A stretch of DNA of 64,000 bases from Volvox africanus (GCA_030268105.1 BSDZ01000009.1:1439501-1503500); one strand, 5' to 3'. Shown: positions 11,416 through 27,171, numbered from the stretch's first letter. Notes: generated by a model from the sequence alone, not told the origin. Numbers and translations: made by a program.

Positions 11416-11801
11416 TCTTGCCGCTGTTCACGTCCAACGGCAGGGAGCGAGGAAAGGGCTGGAGTTTGGCAGCCCGAGGAGCAAAATGGGGAGGCGGCTT
11501 CCGTACTGTTCGTACTCTCGTTGCACCTTTGGCAAAACATTGGTAGACCGTTTGCCACTGGCAATAGAGCACATCCGTGAATGTTGTCATGTAACGGCTT
11601 GTGGTTTTGAAAGTTAGCCGACTCCAGCCAGGTTAAACCGACGACCTTGAATCACTTCGTTGACACTTTGTGTGAGCAAGTCAACTTCAACCTGTGCAGA
11701 AAATTTTATTGTAACTTTGATTCGTTGATATTTCACACTTCTAGGGCAACGCATTTACTCATCGCGGCACCGTAACAGTCAGGAGTTCCAAAGGAAAGGC
11801 C
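11416..11801. promoter_or_regulatory. Shared divergent promoter region RPL19 / RBM22
   Basis: 386 bp separate the two start codons, which face away from each other. Both promoters and 5' leaders must fit here unless an unseen 5' UTR intron extends them. No TATA box stands out. Confidence 0.6.
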
Positions 11802-14422
11802 ATGGCAGCAAGGCTGTTACGGGATCCCGATTCAGACGGATGGGAGCGCTCGGACATGCCCATAGTCTGCGAGACGTGTCTCGGGCCAAACCCTTTTGTC
11901 AGAATGCAGCGGGTATGTAATTTCTAGCATGTCCTGACTTGCAAGCTAACGTTTTCGCCAAGCAACATGTGGGGACCTGAATACCTACCTCATTAGGGCG
12001 ATGTGGATATAATCGGTGCAACGATGTCGGTTTTGCCTATCGTTGTTGTAGATCGAGTTTGGCGGAACGTGCCACATCTCAGGTCGCCCATATACTGTTT
12101 TCCGGTGGCGCCCCGGCAACGATGCTAGGTAAGATACTGTCGCCGCGGGTTTGAAATAGCCGCGGCGAGATCGTTTTTCTCAACGTGCCCGGGGTGTGTC
12201 TCGATCCTCTCCATCCCACCCCAAACCCCTAGGTATAAGAAGACGGTCATCTGCCAGGAAGTGGCCAAAGCAAAGAACGTATGCCAGGTCTGCCTGCTGG
12301 ACCTGGAGTATGGTCTGCCGGTGCAAGTCCGTGATACAGCCCTGGGTGTTAAGCCGGACGACGAGCCGCAATCGGATGTAGGCAAGGAGTACAAGCTGCA
12401 AATGGCCATGACAGAGGGCAGCAACGCCTCGTCCTTCGCGACCACCCGGCCCAACGACATGCTGCAAAAGCTCCAGCGCACGGCGCCTTACTATAAGGTG
12501 ATACATCCAGGGATGCTTTAGGCAGCGAACAGCAGGGTTCTAGATTGCCAGCTGGACACAGAACATGGATAGTCCTGTCCTGTTTCCTGATGGGGAAAAG
12601 AATCCATTGATATCTAGCTGTTGACCTGTCGATATCTGACTGAGACTTACCTGAGATGCAACTGAGACACCTCTTTTCCTTGTGTGCTGCTCTTTAATCG
12701 CGTAGCGCAATCAAGCGCGTGTGTGCACGTTTTTCGCTCGTGGGCAATGTACCCGTGGAGCGGAATGTCCCTACCGCCACGAAATGCCCATTACGGGCGA
12801 GCTGGCTAACCAGAATATGAAGGACCGCTACTACGGAGTCAACGACCCGGTGGCAAACAAAATGCTGCGCCGTGCTGAGGAGATGGGCAAGCTCATTCCT
12901 CCTGAGGACACGTAAGTATGCGGCGGTGCGAGCTAGCGTGGAGGAAGGGCTCAAGCTGTCCCAAAAGCCTGAAGCGTCTTGTCCCGTGCTCCACAATGTG
13001 CACACGCCTGGTGGATGGGTACTGCTGATCCCTGGAACCTGGATAGTGAAGGACCGGGAGGTCCAACGGCTGTAGGTCTGGGCGGGCGGAGGGCGGAGAG
13101 AGAGAATTAAAGGGGCAATGGCAGTAGGAAAATTAATAATGTCCTTGCCTTGGCCTAGACTTTAAAACCATATAAATTCGTATCTTCGAAATATTTTAAT
13201 GCCTTCCCTTGCGCAATTTTTGTGGACTGTGGTATCTCAGGTCCATCACCACGTTATACGTGGGCGGTTTGGAGGCCAGCATTAACGAAGATGACATTCG
13301 TGATGCCTTTTACGCGTATGGCGAACTGGCGAGCGTGCGGAAGGTAATAGCGCTTCGCCAAGAGGTCGAAAGTCCGTGGGGGCGGCCATTGAGGGACCTC
13401 AACACATTTCGTGTGTGAGCGTGTAAGAAGAGGGACATTTCAACACATTTCCGGTCCAGGAGGCGATGAAAAGAGGAGGATCTTGCTTGTTGGGCTGCAG
13501 AGGCGTGAATATTCTTTGAAAGCGCATTTGACAAGAAGACAACTTCCCACCGGTTGACTTATTCCATGCCCTGAACTCTGCAGTTAGTAAAGAGTCAGTT
13601 CTTGCCTCGTACCTGCCACCTAGCTCCTGTGCTATGTAGTTTCGTTGTGGTCGGGACTTGAATCAATTCCTGATTGAAACGTTTTCGCATTCGCTGTGCG
13701 ATGTTGTGGCTGCGTCATTGCAGGTCAACGCCAAAAACTGCGCCTTCATCACGTACACCACCCGCTCCGCTGCGGAGAAGGCAGCGGACGAGCTTACCGC
13801 GAACCCCACAATAAAGGGAGTTCGCTGTAAGCTGATGTGGGGCAGGCCGCCCCCCGCCCCGGGCTCCCGACCGGCAGCGGTGGACCCCATGCAGCCCTCA
13901 ACGAGCGGCCGCGGCACTGGCGCACCCGGGCCCGTACCACCGCACGTGTTGGCGGCGATGGGTGGGGCGGTGCCGGCGGCGCCGCCCTCGGGACCCAACT
14001 TCTTCAATCTGCCTCCAGGCAATGCGGCGGCGTATTACCCAAGCATGGACCCACAGGCGATGGGCTCGCGGATAGCGGGTGGGGCACTCTCTGCAGCTGC
14101 AGCAGCGGCACAACAGCTTGAAGGGCCCGGTGGGCAAGCAAAGCGACCTGGACAGGATGGTGGTGGCGGTAGTGGTGCCGGCGCCCCAGGCGAGGGACCT
14201 GACGCCATGCGGGGCCGGGGACCACCGCTCCCATCGGGGCCATCTTATGGCGCACCACCACCGTACGGTGCGCCGCCGCCGCCGTATGGCGCACCACCGC
14301 CTGGCTATCACCCTGGTATGGGACCGCCTCCGCCTTATGGGGCGCCGCCGCCACTAGGCATGTTTGCACCGCCGCCACGACCAATGGTTCCATTGGCACG
14401 GCCGCCGCCATCGACCCAATGA
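11802..14422 (+). CDS. RBM22: Pre-mRNA-splicing factor RBM22/SLT11 (Cwc2/Ecm2 family)
   Basis: Spliceosomal protein that contacts U6 and the intron in the catalytic core (family knowledge). Exons: 11802-11912, 12052-12128, 12233-12497, 12706-12911, 13241-13343, 13724-14422; 1461 nt, 486 residues, all junctions in frame. N-terminal CxxC region: CETC (23-26), CHIS (44-47), CQEV (70-73), CQVC (80-83), then [19 protein letters not shown] finger follows (C158-x7-C166-x5-C172-x3-H176), then [16 protein letters not shown] and an RRM beginning [12 protein letters not shown]. The C-terminus is Gly/Pro-rich with repeated YGAPPP and the conserved NFFNLPPG and [10 protein letters not shown] blocks. Two cysteines of the N-terminal zinc-binding set appear replaced (S47, V73). 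A TGTAA near 15039 is a possible poly(A) signal. Confidence 0.96.
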
Positions 14423-16558
14423 GTTTTGCAGGGCGGCGCGTCACCGTATGTCTTGGGCTGGTAGCGCCGCGTGTTAGGGTATTCTGAATATGCCGGCACC
14501 TTGATGGAGGGGAATAATCCTCTTTCTTCTTCCGACTCTCCGCAATTCTCCAATTGTTGACCTGACGCTGCACTCATTACAGAAAAATGAAATGCACGGG
14601 TGCGTTGTTAGCAGGCAAAGCTGCATCTTTTTTGTCGGAAGGGAATGTGGGGAAATGCATCTGAATGGGCCTGGATGGATTTGTCCTCGGACGGGAGCGT
14701 GATGCGCCTTGCTCGCCTGCACTGGACCCGAAAGGTGCTTTCCATGAAAGTAATGAAGTTACGACTCGGATTGTCAGATGACCTGGCTGAGATGACCCGA
14801 CTGCGGTGCACCCAACCTGTTTTGGCATCTCCTCTGTCTATGCTGCTGGTTGTTCCCTCGAGCGCATGCGAGGGACTGTCAAGGCGGCTTAGCAAGGGCA
14901 GTGTGCATTCATCCGGTGTGCTCAAGGTTCTGAAATCGGATATGTAAGTATAATGCCCCTGTTTTTTCATGGTAACTGAGGTGCCAACCAGCGGCATTCC
15001 CGTTTTGGGGGGCTGCTGCAAGCAAGGTTGGACGTCCATGTAACCAGGTGTTACGAGTTTGCGTGTAGAATTATAATGCTCTTAGCTTCTGATCAAAGAA
15101 AGTTGGACTGTGTAAAGAAGATTTGTCCTGTTTGGTTTCGAGTTATTAAAAGTCGAAAATAGTTGATGTTTGGCGATCTTAAGATCTAATCTACGAATCT
15201 ACATATAAGATTAGGCGGGTACCTGGGCGTCAACGGCAATCCGTTGTGCCAATGGATAAGGCAGAGCTGAAAGAATATTAACTGAAGTTGGAAAGGTCGA
15301 CTGCCATTTCTTGTTACACAACTGTGAAGTCGACAACTTGTTGACGTGGTAACAAACCCGAAAGGAGAAGAGGTACGAACCAATGACCACGAAAGGAAGA
15401 AGCGGGCTCCCTCAGCACCTACCAGGGAGGGCCGGGTAGGCCGATGTCCCGAAAAGGAACAACAAAGCAAGAAAACAACAGATGATAAGACGTAGCTAAA
15501 TACAGATAACCCGCATTAGCAAGCTAACCCATTACTAATAGGGTCATTGCGGCGTCCTGACCGGGAGCATTCCATATCGGGGAGGGGCGGGTAACAGCCA
15601 AGCAGATAGCCATGGCTCTTCCATCATCGAGCTTTTAAGCAAAAAACGTTTCTTAGCTGGGGTAAGGTTGGTGAACATGGTCAACCTTCTTTTGCGATTG
15701 TCAACGACAGGAATGTTGAGCCCTTGGATGCATCCCGGCCCTTCAGCTGCCGTAGCATTCATTAGTTCGCCTGGTGCAGTTGCATTTTGCCTTGCGGGCC
15801 GTAGCCTGCCACAGCGATGTGTAAATGCGTTTCATCGATAATGAAAAGATTACACACACAAGTCATTGCTTTACGAGCACATGGGGCGCTTGTGACTGAG
15901 CTACGGTGCTCACGTGAAATAGAGAAGAGTCGCCGACTCGCTGTAAGAATTATGAATAAAGTGCGTTGGATTTGTAAAAATATTGGAGGTGCTACTTGCG
16001 AATTTCTACACAGGTTTATGAGGCGCTATTGGTGGACATACATATTCCAACCTTATGCCGACCAAATCGCTCGTCAGACTCCCGCTAACGTTAAAACCAA
16101 ATTAGGCGCTGGTTACCACAATTTAATTTATATATTTTCATAAAGATATAGGACCGATTGTTTTACATTATTAGACGGAATGTTTTGTCGCTCTTATTGA
16201 TGTTGGCGGAAGGTAAAAACTGTCACAACGGCATCCTAAGATTGAAGCGGTACACTTTTAGCACGGGGTCTAGCGCCCATGCTTCTCATCACGGTATAGT
16301 TATATAATTGCTTTTTGCTGCAAAACTCCGCTTTCCATCGCCTTCATACCTAGTTGGGAATGCTTCTCTGAATTTGTCCTTCAATTACTCGTAAATCCTC
16401 GCAAGTGCAGTGTGCAGGTTCTGGGGCAACGGTGGCGTGCAACGCAAACATCTTGATTTACTCGTCGTCATACAGCATCGTACTGTCACAGTCCTAAGAG
16501 CGCCAGAGGTCTATCAGCAGCCATCGTGCCGCACCTGTGATATTCTTGGAAAAAGCCG
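14423..16558. other. Intergenic stretch, RBM22 to the 758-codon ORF
   Basis: Includes the likely 3' UTR of RBM22 (to about 15050). Short open frames occur on both strands (for example minus 15762-15544 with KRRLTMFTNLTPAKKRFLLK, and plus 15817-16143, rich in basic residues), but none has a recognisable domain or splice-consistent partner. The stretch 15900-16350 is AT-rich. I list no gene here. Confidence 0.5.
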
Positions 16559-18835
16559 ATGGCAACGAACCAGGACATCGCAGTGCATACCGGTAATCGT
16601 CAAGACCTGCGACGTAGCTGGGCGACGTGCTGTGCGACAACTAACGATGTTTCGGCGAAACGGCTGGAGGTGTACCTGACTATGCAGCGCCAGTACGCAG
16701 AGCAGCTGAAGCTGTCTCAAGCGTTGTCCGCCCGCCTGGACGTTATGGCATCTCAGGTGAGTAAGGAAACTAATCTCCTGTCATACTTGGATGCGATTAA
16801 AATACAACAAATAGTTGCGTTATCTCATACCCTCCTTTTGCCTGGATACTTTCCACAGTCGATGGTGTTACAAGAAGTATTGCTCGCGGCATTAGCTAAG
16901 CTAGACTCCGCCAAGGCGTATCGCAAGCGAAAGGTGGGCGCGTTTGGCGCAGAAAGCGATGGAACGCCAAGCTCTGACAATGCTGGGCAAAATCGCGGAA
17001 TAATTAGCCTTCAGCCGCCGTTGGCAGCTGCTGCAGCCCCGACAACAGCCGCGACACGCATTTCATCGCCATCCGTCGCAGCAGTTGTACGGCCGCCACC
17101 GCCTGTCGTATCATCGTACAGCGGCAGTGATGGTGGGCGCCTATTCGTTCAGGATTCGCAGTCATCTCCGTTTGGAAACAGGCTGAGGCTCCTCGCCAAT
17201 GCTACAACCGCCACCGCCGCCGTTGCCGCCACACCGTCCTGGTCAGTTAGCAACGGCAACTCCGACGTCTGCTGCCCCCTCCCGCCGCCGCCACCGCCAC
17301 CGTCAAAACAACAACAACAGCCGCAGCGTTCAGCGTCGTACACTGAGCTGCCGACAATACCGTCGGAAGAGAGCTCACTGCCGGCGGCACCGCACTCAAC
17401 CTGCTCAACGGCGGCCACTGGGCGGTTGGCATCAACTGAATTACATAACAACTTAACCATTAACGACCCGACCACTCGTCGGGGATTGGCGGAGGGTCTG
17501 GTAACTGCTAATGTCCCGGCGGCGGGAAACTGTAGTCATGTCCTGATGGAGGTTGGTACTATGGAGGCGATGGAGCATACTACATCCAGCAGCGGCGTCA
17601 GCAACAAGCGGCTGCGGACACATCCCGCGTTCGATGTGGTGGCGGCGGCGGCGGCGGCGGCACTGGCTTCTAAACCTGAGGCATTGCCAGCTGCCGTATC
17701 CTTTCCCGTACAGCCCATGAAGCTTCAACCGTCGCAGACGCCGCTTCAGATTGCACAACAGCGGCCGCCAACGCTTGGCGGTAGCAGCGAAAGTGCCGCC
17801 AGTGGAGGCGGCTGCAGCGGCAGCAGTTGCAAGTCAGGTCGGCAGTGGCGTGGGGACACGGCCCTTGGCGATAACGGAGATGCTGACCCTCAACCGACCG
17901 CCACTGCTTCTTCCGGGGCTGCCCTCGAGATGGGCACCACGACAGCACTCCACAGCCCGCTGGTATTTACCCCCTCGTACTTCAGCCACCCACATGTCGT
18001 ACAGCAGCTGCTGCAGTTGCAGGGCCAGCTGCGACGCGACCCTGGGGACTCTGCCCCTCTGGTACGGCCCGAGCCGGCCGTACGGCAGGCTGGCGACGGC
18101 GCCTATCTCCTAGGGTGTCAAGTCGCTGCCACTCCGGCTTCTGCCGCCGCCGCCGCCGCCGCCGTGCCGTCGACCGCCCTTTGTCGTATGTCGGCTGTAT
18201 TCCCGATGAGCAGTCGACAGGTTTGTAGCTGTAGTCCCTCACAATTGCTGCCTTCAGTGTACGGCAACAACTCTTGTCGGCTTTTCCCACCTTATGATAC
18301 GATGGCGGTATCGCTGGGCCGACAGGTACCTGGTTCGAGCCCCACACCGGTTTTAATTTCTGTTGCACGTCCGGGTGCCACCAACACTTGGTCCGAAGTC
18401 GGCTCGGGCACGGTTTCAGAGCCATGCATTGGGATCCAAATCGCATCGCCTTCGCCGTACTCCTCGAGCCCGCCGGCCGCCGCTTCTGATTGCAGCAACT
18501 CCTCGTCGTTGCTCCAGGGGTGGGCCATGCAGGCTTCCTTGTCGCCGTCGCCGCTGCCGCCGCCGGGTGCGTCAACACCGCCGACACAAGGCCTCCGTCC
18601 AGCATACCCCACCGCCTCTACCACTGCTGCGATTTCCGCCACTGCCGCCACAACCTCCGCCGCCGCCACTGCCGGGGCAGACTCGTTTCAGAGCTGGCAG
18701 ATTGCGAGAGCCCCGGAAGAGACCGGTTTTACCGTTCGTCATCTTCCCTTGCGTAACGGTTTTCAGCAGTCGTGCGTGGTGGGGGGTGTAGAGGCTCTGG
18801 GTTTGTGGTCAGGGCTCGATATGCTCCCTTTATGA
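16559..18835 (+). CDS. Low-complexity protein with short coiled coil, unrecognised
   Basis: A 758-codon plus-strand ORF, by far the longest in the window. Residues 36-66 form a leucine-patterned helix (LEVYLTMQRQYAEQLKLSQA). A stretch at 16757-16858 begins GTGAGT and ends in CCACAG. It is 102 nt, keeps frame and has no stop, so it is probably an intron (34 residues fewer). After it comes VLQEVLLAALAKLDSAKAYR with a basic KRKVG. The remaining ~600 residues are Ala/Ser/Pro/Gln-rich with long Ala runs, a style common in volvocine nuclear proteins. The pattern Q-R-x3-E-Q-L-x4-A-L-x2-R-L-D resembles the MYB-CC motif of PHR1/PSR1-type regulators, but I find no MYB repeat upstream. A TGA lies seven codons before the chosen ATG; upstream exons are possible. 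Confidence 0.6.
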   Translation: MATNQDIAVHTGNRQDLRRSWATCCATTNDVSAKRLEVYLTMQRQYAEQLKLSQALSARLDVMASQVSKETNLLSYLDAIKIQQIVALSHTLLLPGYFPQSMVLQEVLLAALAKLDSAKAYRKRKVGAFGAESDGTPSSDNAGQNRGIISLQPPLAAAAAPTTAATRISSPSVAAVVRPPPPVVSSYSGSDGGRLFVQDSQSSPFGNRLRLLANATTATAAVAATPSWSVSNGNSDVCCPLPPPPPPPSKQQQQPQRSASYTELPTIPSEESSLPAAPHSTCSTAATGRLASTELHNNLTINDPTTRRGLAEGLVTANVPAAGNCSHVLMEVGTMEAMEHTTSSSGVSNKRLRTHPAFDVVAAAAAAALASKPEALPAAVSFPVQPMKLQPSQTPLQIAQQRPPTLGGSSESAASGGGCSGSSCKSGRQWRGDTALGDNGDADPQPTATASSGAALEMGTTTALHSPLVFTPSYFSHPHVVQQLLQLQGQLRRDPGDSAPLVRPEPAVRQAGDGAYLLGCQVAATPASAAAAAAAVPSTALCRMSAVFPMSSRQVCSCSPSQLLPSVYGNNSCRLFPPYDTMAVSLGRQVPGSSPTPVLISVARPGATNTWSEVGSGTVSEPCIGIQIASPSPYSSSPPAAASDCSNSSSLLQGWAMQASLSPSPLPPPGASTPPTQGLRPAYPTASTTAAISATAATTSAAATAGADSFQSWQIARAPEETGFTVRHLPLRNGFQQSCVVGGVEALGLWSGLDMLPL
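16757..16858 (+). other. Probable in-frame intron inside the 758-codon ORF
   Basis: Bounded by CAG/GTGAGT and by a pyrimidine-rich tract ending TTTCCACAG. It is 102 nt, a multiple of three, with no stop codon. Removal joins two heptad-like helices directly, which favours splicing. Confidence 0.6.
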
Positions 18836-20519
18836 AGGGAGCCGAGTGACAGACGGAGTGACAGACGGAGCGCCTCTCCGCGTGCTGCTGTCTGTCTGTC
18901 CGTCTCTCTGTGGCTATAAGTCTGCAAAATTTGAATAGGGACCAGAGCGCGAGCTTCGGCAATTGTGAGTCCTACTTGAAACAGCCTTGATACTGCACCA
19001 AGTACAGCAAGATGGTTGCTCCTTGTGTACGGCAAGAGTTGGGAAGGCAAGCTGGGTTTGGATGGAAGTAGCCATGTTAGTCCTAAACGGCTTTGGACGG
19101 CGCGAACGTGTATGTGTGTATGTGTGTATGTGCCTTGCTCACCAAGCAGATTGGGTGCGCGCTGAAGGGATTTGTTGGGAGTTGACAGTTGGGAGTTGAA
19201 CTGCGCAGTATTTACTTGTTACCGGTGATTTACTATCTATGGAGGGAAGGGTGTCTCTCATGACGTGGACGGAACGTCCTGGTTGCTTCGCGTCCCCGCA
19301 AGTTTTGTTTGCCAGGGTTGCGAGGAAGATATTAAACTTTGTACGGCTTTCAATCTCAAGAAATAGACTCAATATAGAATAGAAGTATGCAGCACCGCAT
19401 TTTCAACAGCTGGCGCCGTTGAATTGGTTGAGTACGGCAAAGAAGTTTCTGTACGCTTTGCCTTCGGCAGTAAAAGTACGCTGGGAACGGCACGATGTCC
19501 CATTTGTTTTGCTCCAAAATCGTTGCTTCTTTTGGCGGCGGTTTTGAGACCTCGTTGGTGGCCACGATTTAATCTCGACATTTATAGCCCGTACGATATG
19601 TGCCGTACTGACCGCACGTGCTCAATGCACGTACATTAAGCTGCGATGCTCTCTCACACAGTACGATTGCCGTGTGATGTGCGGCGTGTACGGTGCTGCG
19701 CGTATCTTCTTATTACTGCTACTGCTACTGCTACTGCTATGGCGGCGGCATTTGCTTCAAAGGGCTGTAGCCTCTGGAGGCTTCAAATATCGGCAGTAGC
19801 GGTCCCAGACTCGTTGAGACTCTTTGACTCTTCCTTTCGGGCTCTTCTGGGCACATGGGCTAATGCGAGGGAGGAGGGGCTAAGGTGGTTGTCTAAGTTA
19901 TGGCGGTATCCATCGGGAGGCACTCCTCGTTGTGTACGTTGACAATGGTGATGTCCCATGCCTGTCATTTATTATAGAGTACTATGTACGGATGTACGGA
20001 CAGTGAGTTGCCGCGGCTTGGCTTGTGTGGTTACGGTGGTGAATCCGCGGTTGAGACAAGGAGTTAAGGTATCAAGGAATATGAACGTTTACATTTTGTG
20101 TCGTACATTCCTTGATGGTACGACGGGAGAGTACGGCGTTGCCGAGGGCCTATCACGCCGTACCATTTCGGCAATGGTGGTCTGAGTCGGTCCGGTTTCC
20201 CGATCTGCCTGTTTACGGAATTCGAAATTTGATCGGCCGGCGCTGGGCTTGTGCCGCCTTTTGTCGCCGACGCTACGACTTTATCCAAATTACTAAAATA
20301 TAAATAGTTATGTGTTGTAAAGTTGCTCGGTGTTGTGATACGAATGTTTATGTAATTTCTTCACTATCGTATAAGGTGGTGATAGTCAATATTGTGCCAA
20401 TATTGTTAGAATATTATGACTGTGTGTTGGGTGTGCAGTACCTCTGCCGTACGTATCTGCCTTGATCTGAGAGGATGGTTTGGCCGTCCAATCGTGAGTG
20501 AGGCTCGTATGCCTGTTGG

Positions 20520-20585
20520 CCGCATAAGGCCCGTAATATTATGCGGGAGGCGTTCGTTTGGGCCCTGTACTCGAGCCATTCGCGC
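20520..20585 (+). repeat. Dispersed ~60 bp repeat, copy 1
   Basis: Shares about two thirds of its positions with 28995-29056, centred on TTTGGGCCCTG and GAGCCRTTCG. Copy 1 is intergenic; copy 2 lies in an LTV1 intron. Confidence 0.45.
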
Positions 20586-22554
20586 TCCTCTCCGCAAATA
20601 CTATATCGTGGGGGCGCCGGTGTTACGTCTTCACCAGGATCGTCTACGTGGGCCCTATGTGGCACCTGTTTTTTCGTAAAAGCCCTCATATAAGGCATGG
20701 AATTAAAAGTTGCAGGCATAGCGTCTGTGCTTTTGGATCAGTCCACAAGTGTAGGTCGGGCTGACTTGTTGTTTGGAGGTAGGAGTTTCTAGGGGTTGCT
20801 TAATGCCGTACGGTCGTGCAGTGGACGAGCCGTACATGACCCCATATGTCCTTTGAGGGTTGCGAGTAAAGTCAGTCTAGTTGGGTTTGGGCGCCAAGGA
20901 GCTCGATTTGGCGGAAGCCATTGCGTGTGTGTGTTTGGGGAGGATGGCAGCGATGGCGGCGGGTGATTTCAGTTAGATGTCGTTGTTGCTGCTGCTGTCG
21001 CCGGCGGGGCAGCGGTACGGGCAGCGGCGTTTTATTCGCTGCATTCGCCGCAAACAGCAATTACATCGAAGACAGACAGGCAGACAGACAGACGACGCTT
21101 GCTATCGCTTTGGCAGCAGGATTCCTTGGGCGGTTTTATCACGTGCCACAGATCATAAGGCCCCAAAATCCAAATTGTCTTTGCTGCAGATCATTTGTAT
21201 TATGACCCATGGGTCAGTTGGGTTTACCGTTGCAATTGCTGTTATGTCGGTATGGCTCTTCCGCGATTTCTCAGAGCGTGGCGTGGTGTGGTTTGGTCAA
21301 CGGACCAAAGATGGTCAACGCTTGCATCAAGATCACGACGGAGCGTCATGATCCGACTTTCAACGGCTGGATATGAGACAACGGAAAACATGAAGCTTAA
21401 AGAAAGAGGTTGGGATGGAAACCATGACGTGGCTGATCGCATGACGAGGCCCCGTACAGGCTCTCTGGGGTACTCGCCCTTCTCTGTATCTGTAGTGACT
21501 TCGGCTTCACGCATTCCGGTATCTGCGTGTATGTGTATGTAAGTGCGTGTGTATGTGCGTCGTCTTTCCTCTGGGGGTTGGGAAAAAAGGGGTGAACAGA
21601 CGATGATGCGTGCTCCAAGGGTCATCGGCCGGCCGGTCATGATGGGCCTTATTCGACCTATTAGGCAAACGGTCCTTTGCTTCAAAAGCGGCCGCATGAA
21701 TAGTTCGGTTAATTCGGTTCAGTCCTCGGTCGTTATCAGTTACCGGTTGCTAACCGCCCCACATTGAACCCCTAAATTCCCCCATCAATTCCTAGCGGCG
21801 GGCTGGTTGAATGAAAGGCAAATGAATAGATCAGGTCGTGCGTTAAGGCATATATGCTTCTGTATCGTCTGGATTGTGGGGATATGGATATCTATATGAG
21901 TCTGCGGTGAAGTCAACCTTTGTTCGTTGACCTTTGTTTTGTGGTCAGGCTGTGTGATACGGGCAATGTTGGGTATTTATGTGGACTAAAAGCATTTCTG
22001 TTTGAAGCAATTGATCTGTGGTGATGGTGCACAGGCAGGGCGAACTTTGCAACTCATTCACCGAACACACACTTATGTCGCCTGGAATATAAATGTCGAT
22101 CACCGTTTTGTGCCTTTCGTAACCGCTATAACCGTAAACCGCTAAAAGAATTGCCGTACTGGAATGGGCGAACACGTCATCACCAATGTCTCAACTGCTT
22201 GTCTCCAGACACATTTGTTTTCAGGAAAGCATGAATACAAACGAATGTTAAAGAGCGTTAAAAGCGACCAGCGATAGGAAATATTAAATTTTACACGTTT
22301 CTATGTTATGTGGGGTACGAAGAGGAAGATGAGCCTCAAAGCGGGATAGCGGTTTCCTCCCTGCCGTACACTATCTATACTGACTAAGATAACCAAAACA
22401 GTGATCTGACGCGGTGGTGATCTGATCGCGGTACTGGAAAGGCAGTGCTAAAGGGGAGTGGGACAGAGGGTGGAAGTAGAGCTATCGGGCCCATCAAGCC
22501 ATAGGATGCGCTGTAAACATCTGCATAAGGGGGTGTTTCCAAAAAGCATGTGGG

Positions 22555-22585
22555 AACCCTAAAACTCTAAAACCCTAAAATCCCC
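22555..22585. repeat. Interstitial telomere-like repeat, block 1
   Basis: AACCCTAAAACTCTAAAACC and the next 11 bases form degenerate CCCTAAAA units (telomere type TTTTAGGG in Chlamydomonas, TTTAGGG in many relatives). Confidence 0.6.
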
Positions 22586-22847
22586 TTTCACTTATCCGCC
22601 CGCATACTCCTCTTTCGTACAAGGCGACTAGGACCTGTTGCAACCAACAACTGTCTGCAACCCGATGACATACCAACGGTGGTTCCCGTACACCCTACCT
22701 GAAGCCCCCTCCCAGTCGCCAGCTCGTCACTGCTACAGCCGTCCCTTCCCGATGTAAGATCTGTACGACCACTCGTCAGCAACCGCAACCGCAACCGCAG
22801 TGCTCCACATAGCTTTTACAGCTTCACAAAAGCTTCCCCTCTTTTAC

Positions 22848-22908
22848 TCCCTAAAACCTTAAAACTCTAAAACCTTAAATCCTTAAAACCCTAAATCCCT
22901 AAACCCAG
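22848..22908. repeat. Interstitial telomere-like repeat, block 2
   Basis: About seven or eight degenerate CCYTAAA(A) units (CCTAAAACCTTAAAACTCTA and following) in the same orientation as block 1, 260 bp away. Confidence 0.65.
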
Positions 22909-23095
22909 ACCCCTCTATGTCAATGTAACCTATTCTACCCCTCCCGCCCCGTCTCGTCGAGTGCTTCCGCAGTGCTGCTACTGCTACTCCCTTTAGGGAG
23001 TAGCGTAGGGCATCAGCGTGCGGCAGCTGCAGCACAGATACGGCAGCTGCAGCCCAACAAAACACGGGTAGCTCCCCCCCCTTACTGCCGGGGGT

Positions 23096-26704
<3,609 letters not shown>

Positions 26705-27171
26705 TTATGCCGTTATTGGGTTAAAGTGTGCGGCGACAACCTGTTGGTCGAGTCGAAGTTACCGCAACATTTGGAAAAGCATAAAACTTAACAAACATAT
26801 TCTTTGACGAAAAGTTTTTGCCAGTATTCATACCTTCAATGTAATTCATCACTGCATCCAACTCGAGGCTCGGACCTGCGGATGTGTCATGAAGACCGTT
26901 GTGAGCCGTACAAGTTGCCGATAGGGTGTCTAAAGATGGAAAATCAAATTGCTGGACAGCAAACATATCTACACGTATTTCATATACCAATTGAAGCTTT
27001 GAATGTGGCAATCTCATTAAAACCGCCGCTTTTCTTCTTCTCAAGAAGGGAACAGCACACAAATTGTTCATCTAATAAATTAACATTTTCTTGTCAGCAA
27101 AGCAATTAAACCGCGAGGGTCTCAACCAGGGCTAAGCTGATTCCCGCAGAGGCGGAAACGTGCAAATTAAA
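26705..27171. promoter_or_regulatory. Shared divergent promoter region thiolase / LTV1
   Basis: 467 bp between two start codons facing away from each other. The content is more AT-rich than the flanking exons. No specific box is identified. Confidence 0.55.

Larger units (their letters stand above)
18836..23095. other. 4.3 kb intergenic stretch rich in short repeats
   Basis: No gene recognised. Contents: direct copies of GAGTGACAGACGGAG near 18842-18870, TG-rich tract at 19108-19132, CTACTG microsatellite around 19718-19739, many GTACG/CGTAC words, one arm of a dispersed repeat (20520-20585), a GACAGGCAGACAGACAG tract at 21072-21090, palindrome GACCCATGGGTC at 21204, and two CCCTAAA-like blocks (22555-22585, 22848-22908). 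Open frames here are short and motif-free. Confidence 0.6.

Noticed and set aside
18320..18345. tRNA-like GGTTCGAGCCCC box
   Set aside because: It lies within the long ORF and no cloverleaf can be drawn around it; I found no convincing tRNA gene in the window.
17982..18605. 207-codon minus-strand frame
   Set aside because: Antisense of the long plus-strand ORF; composition mirrors its Ala/Pro codons.
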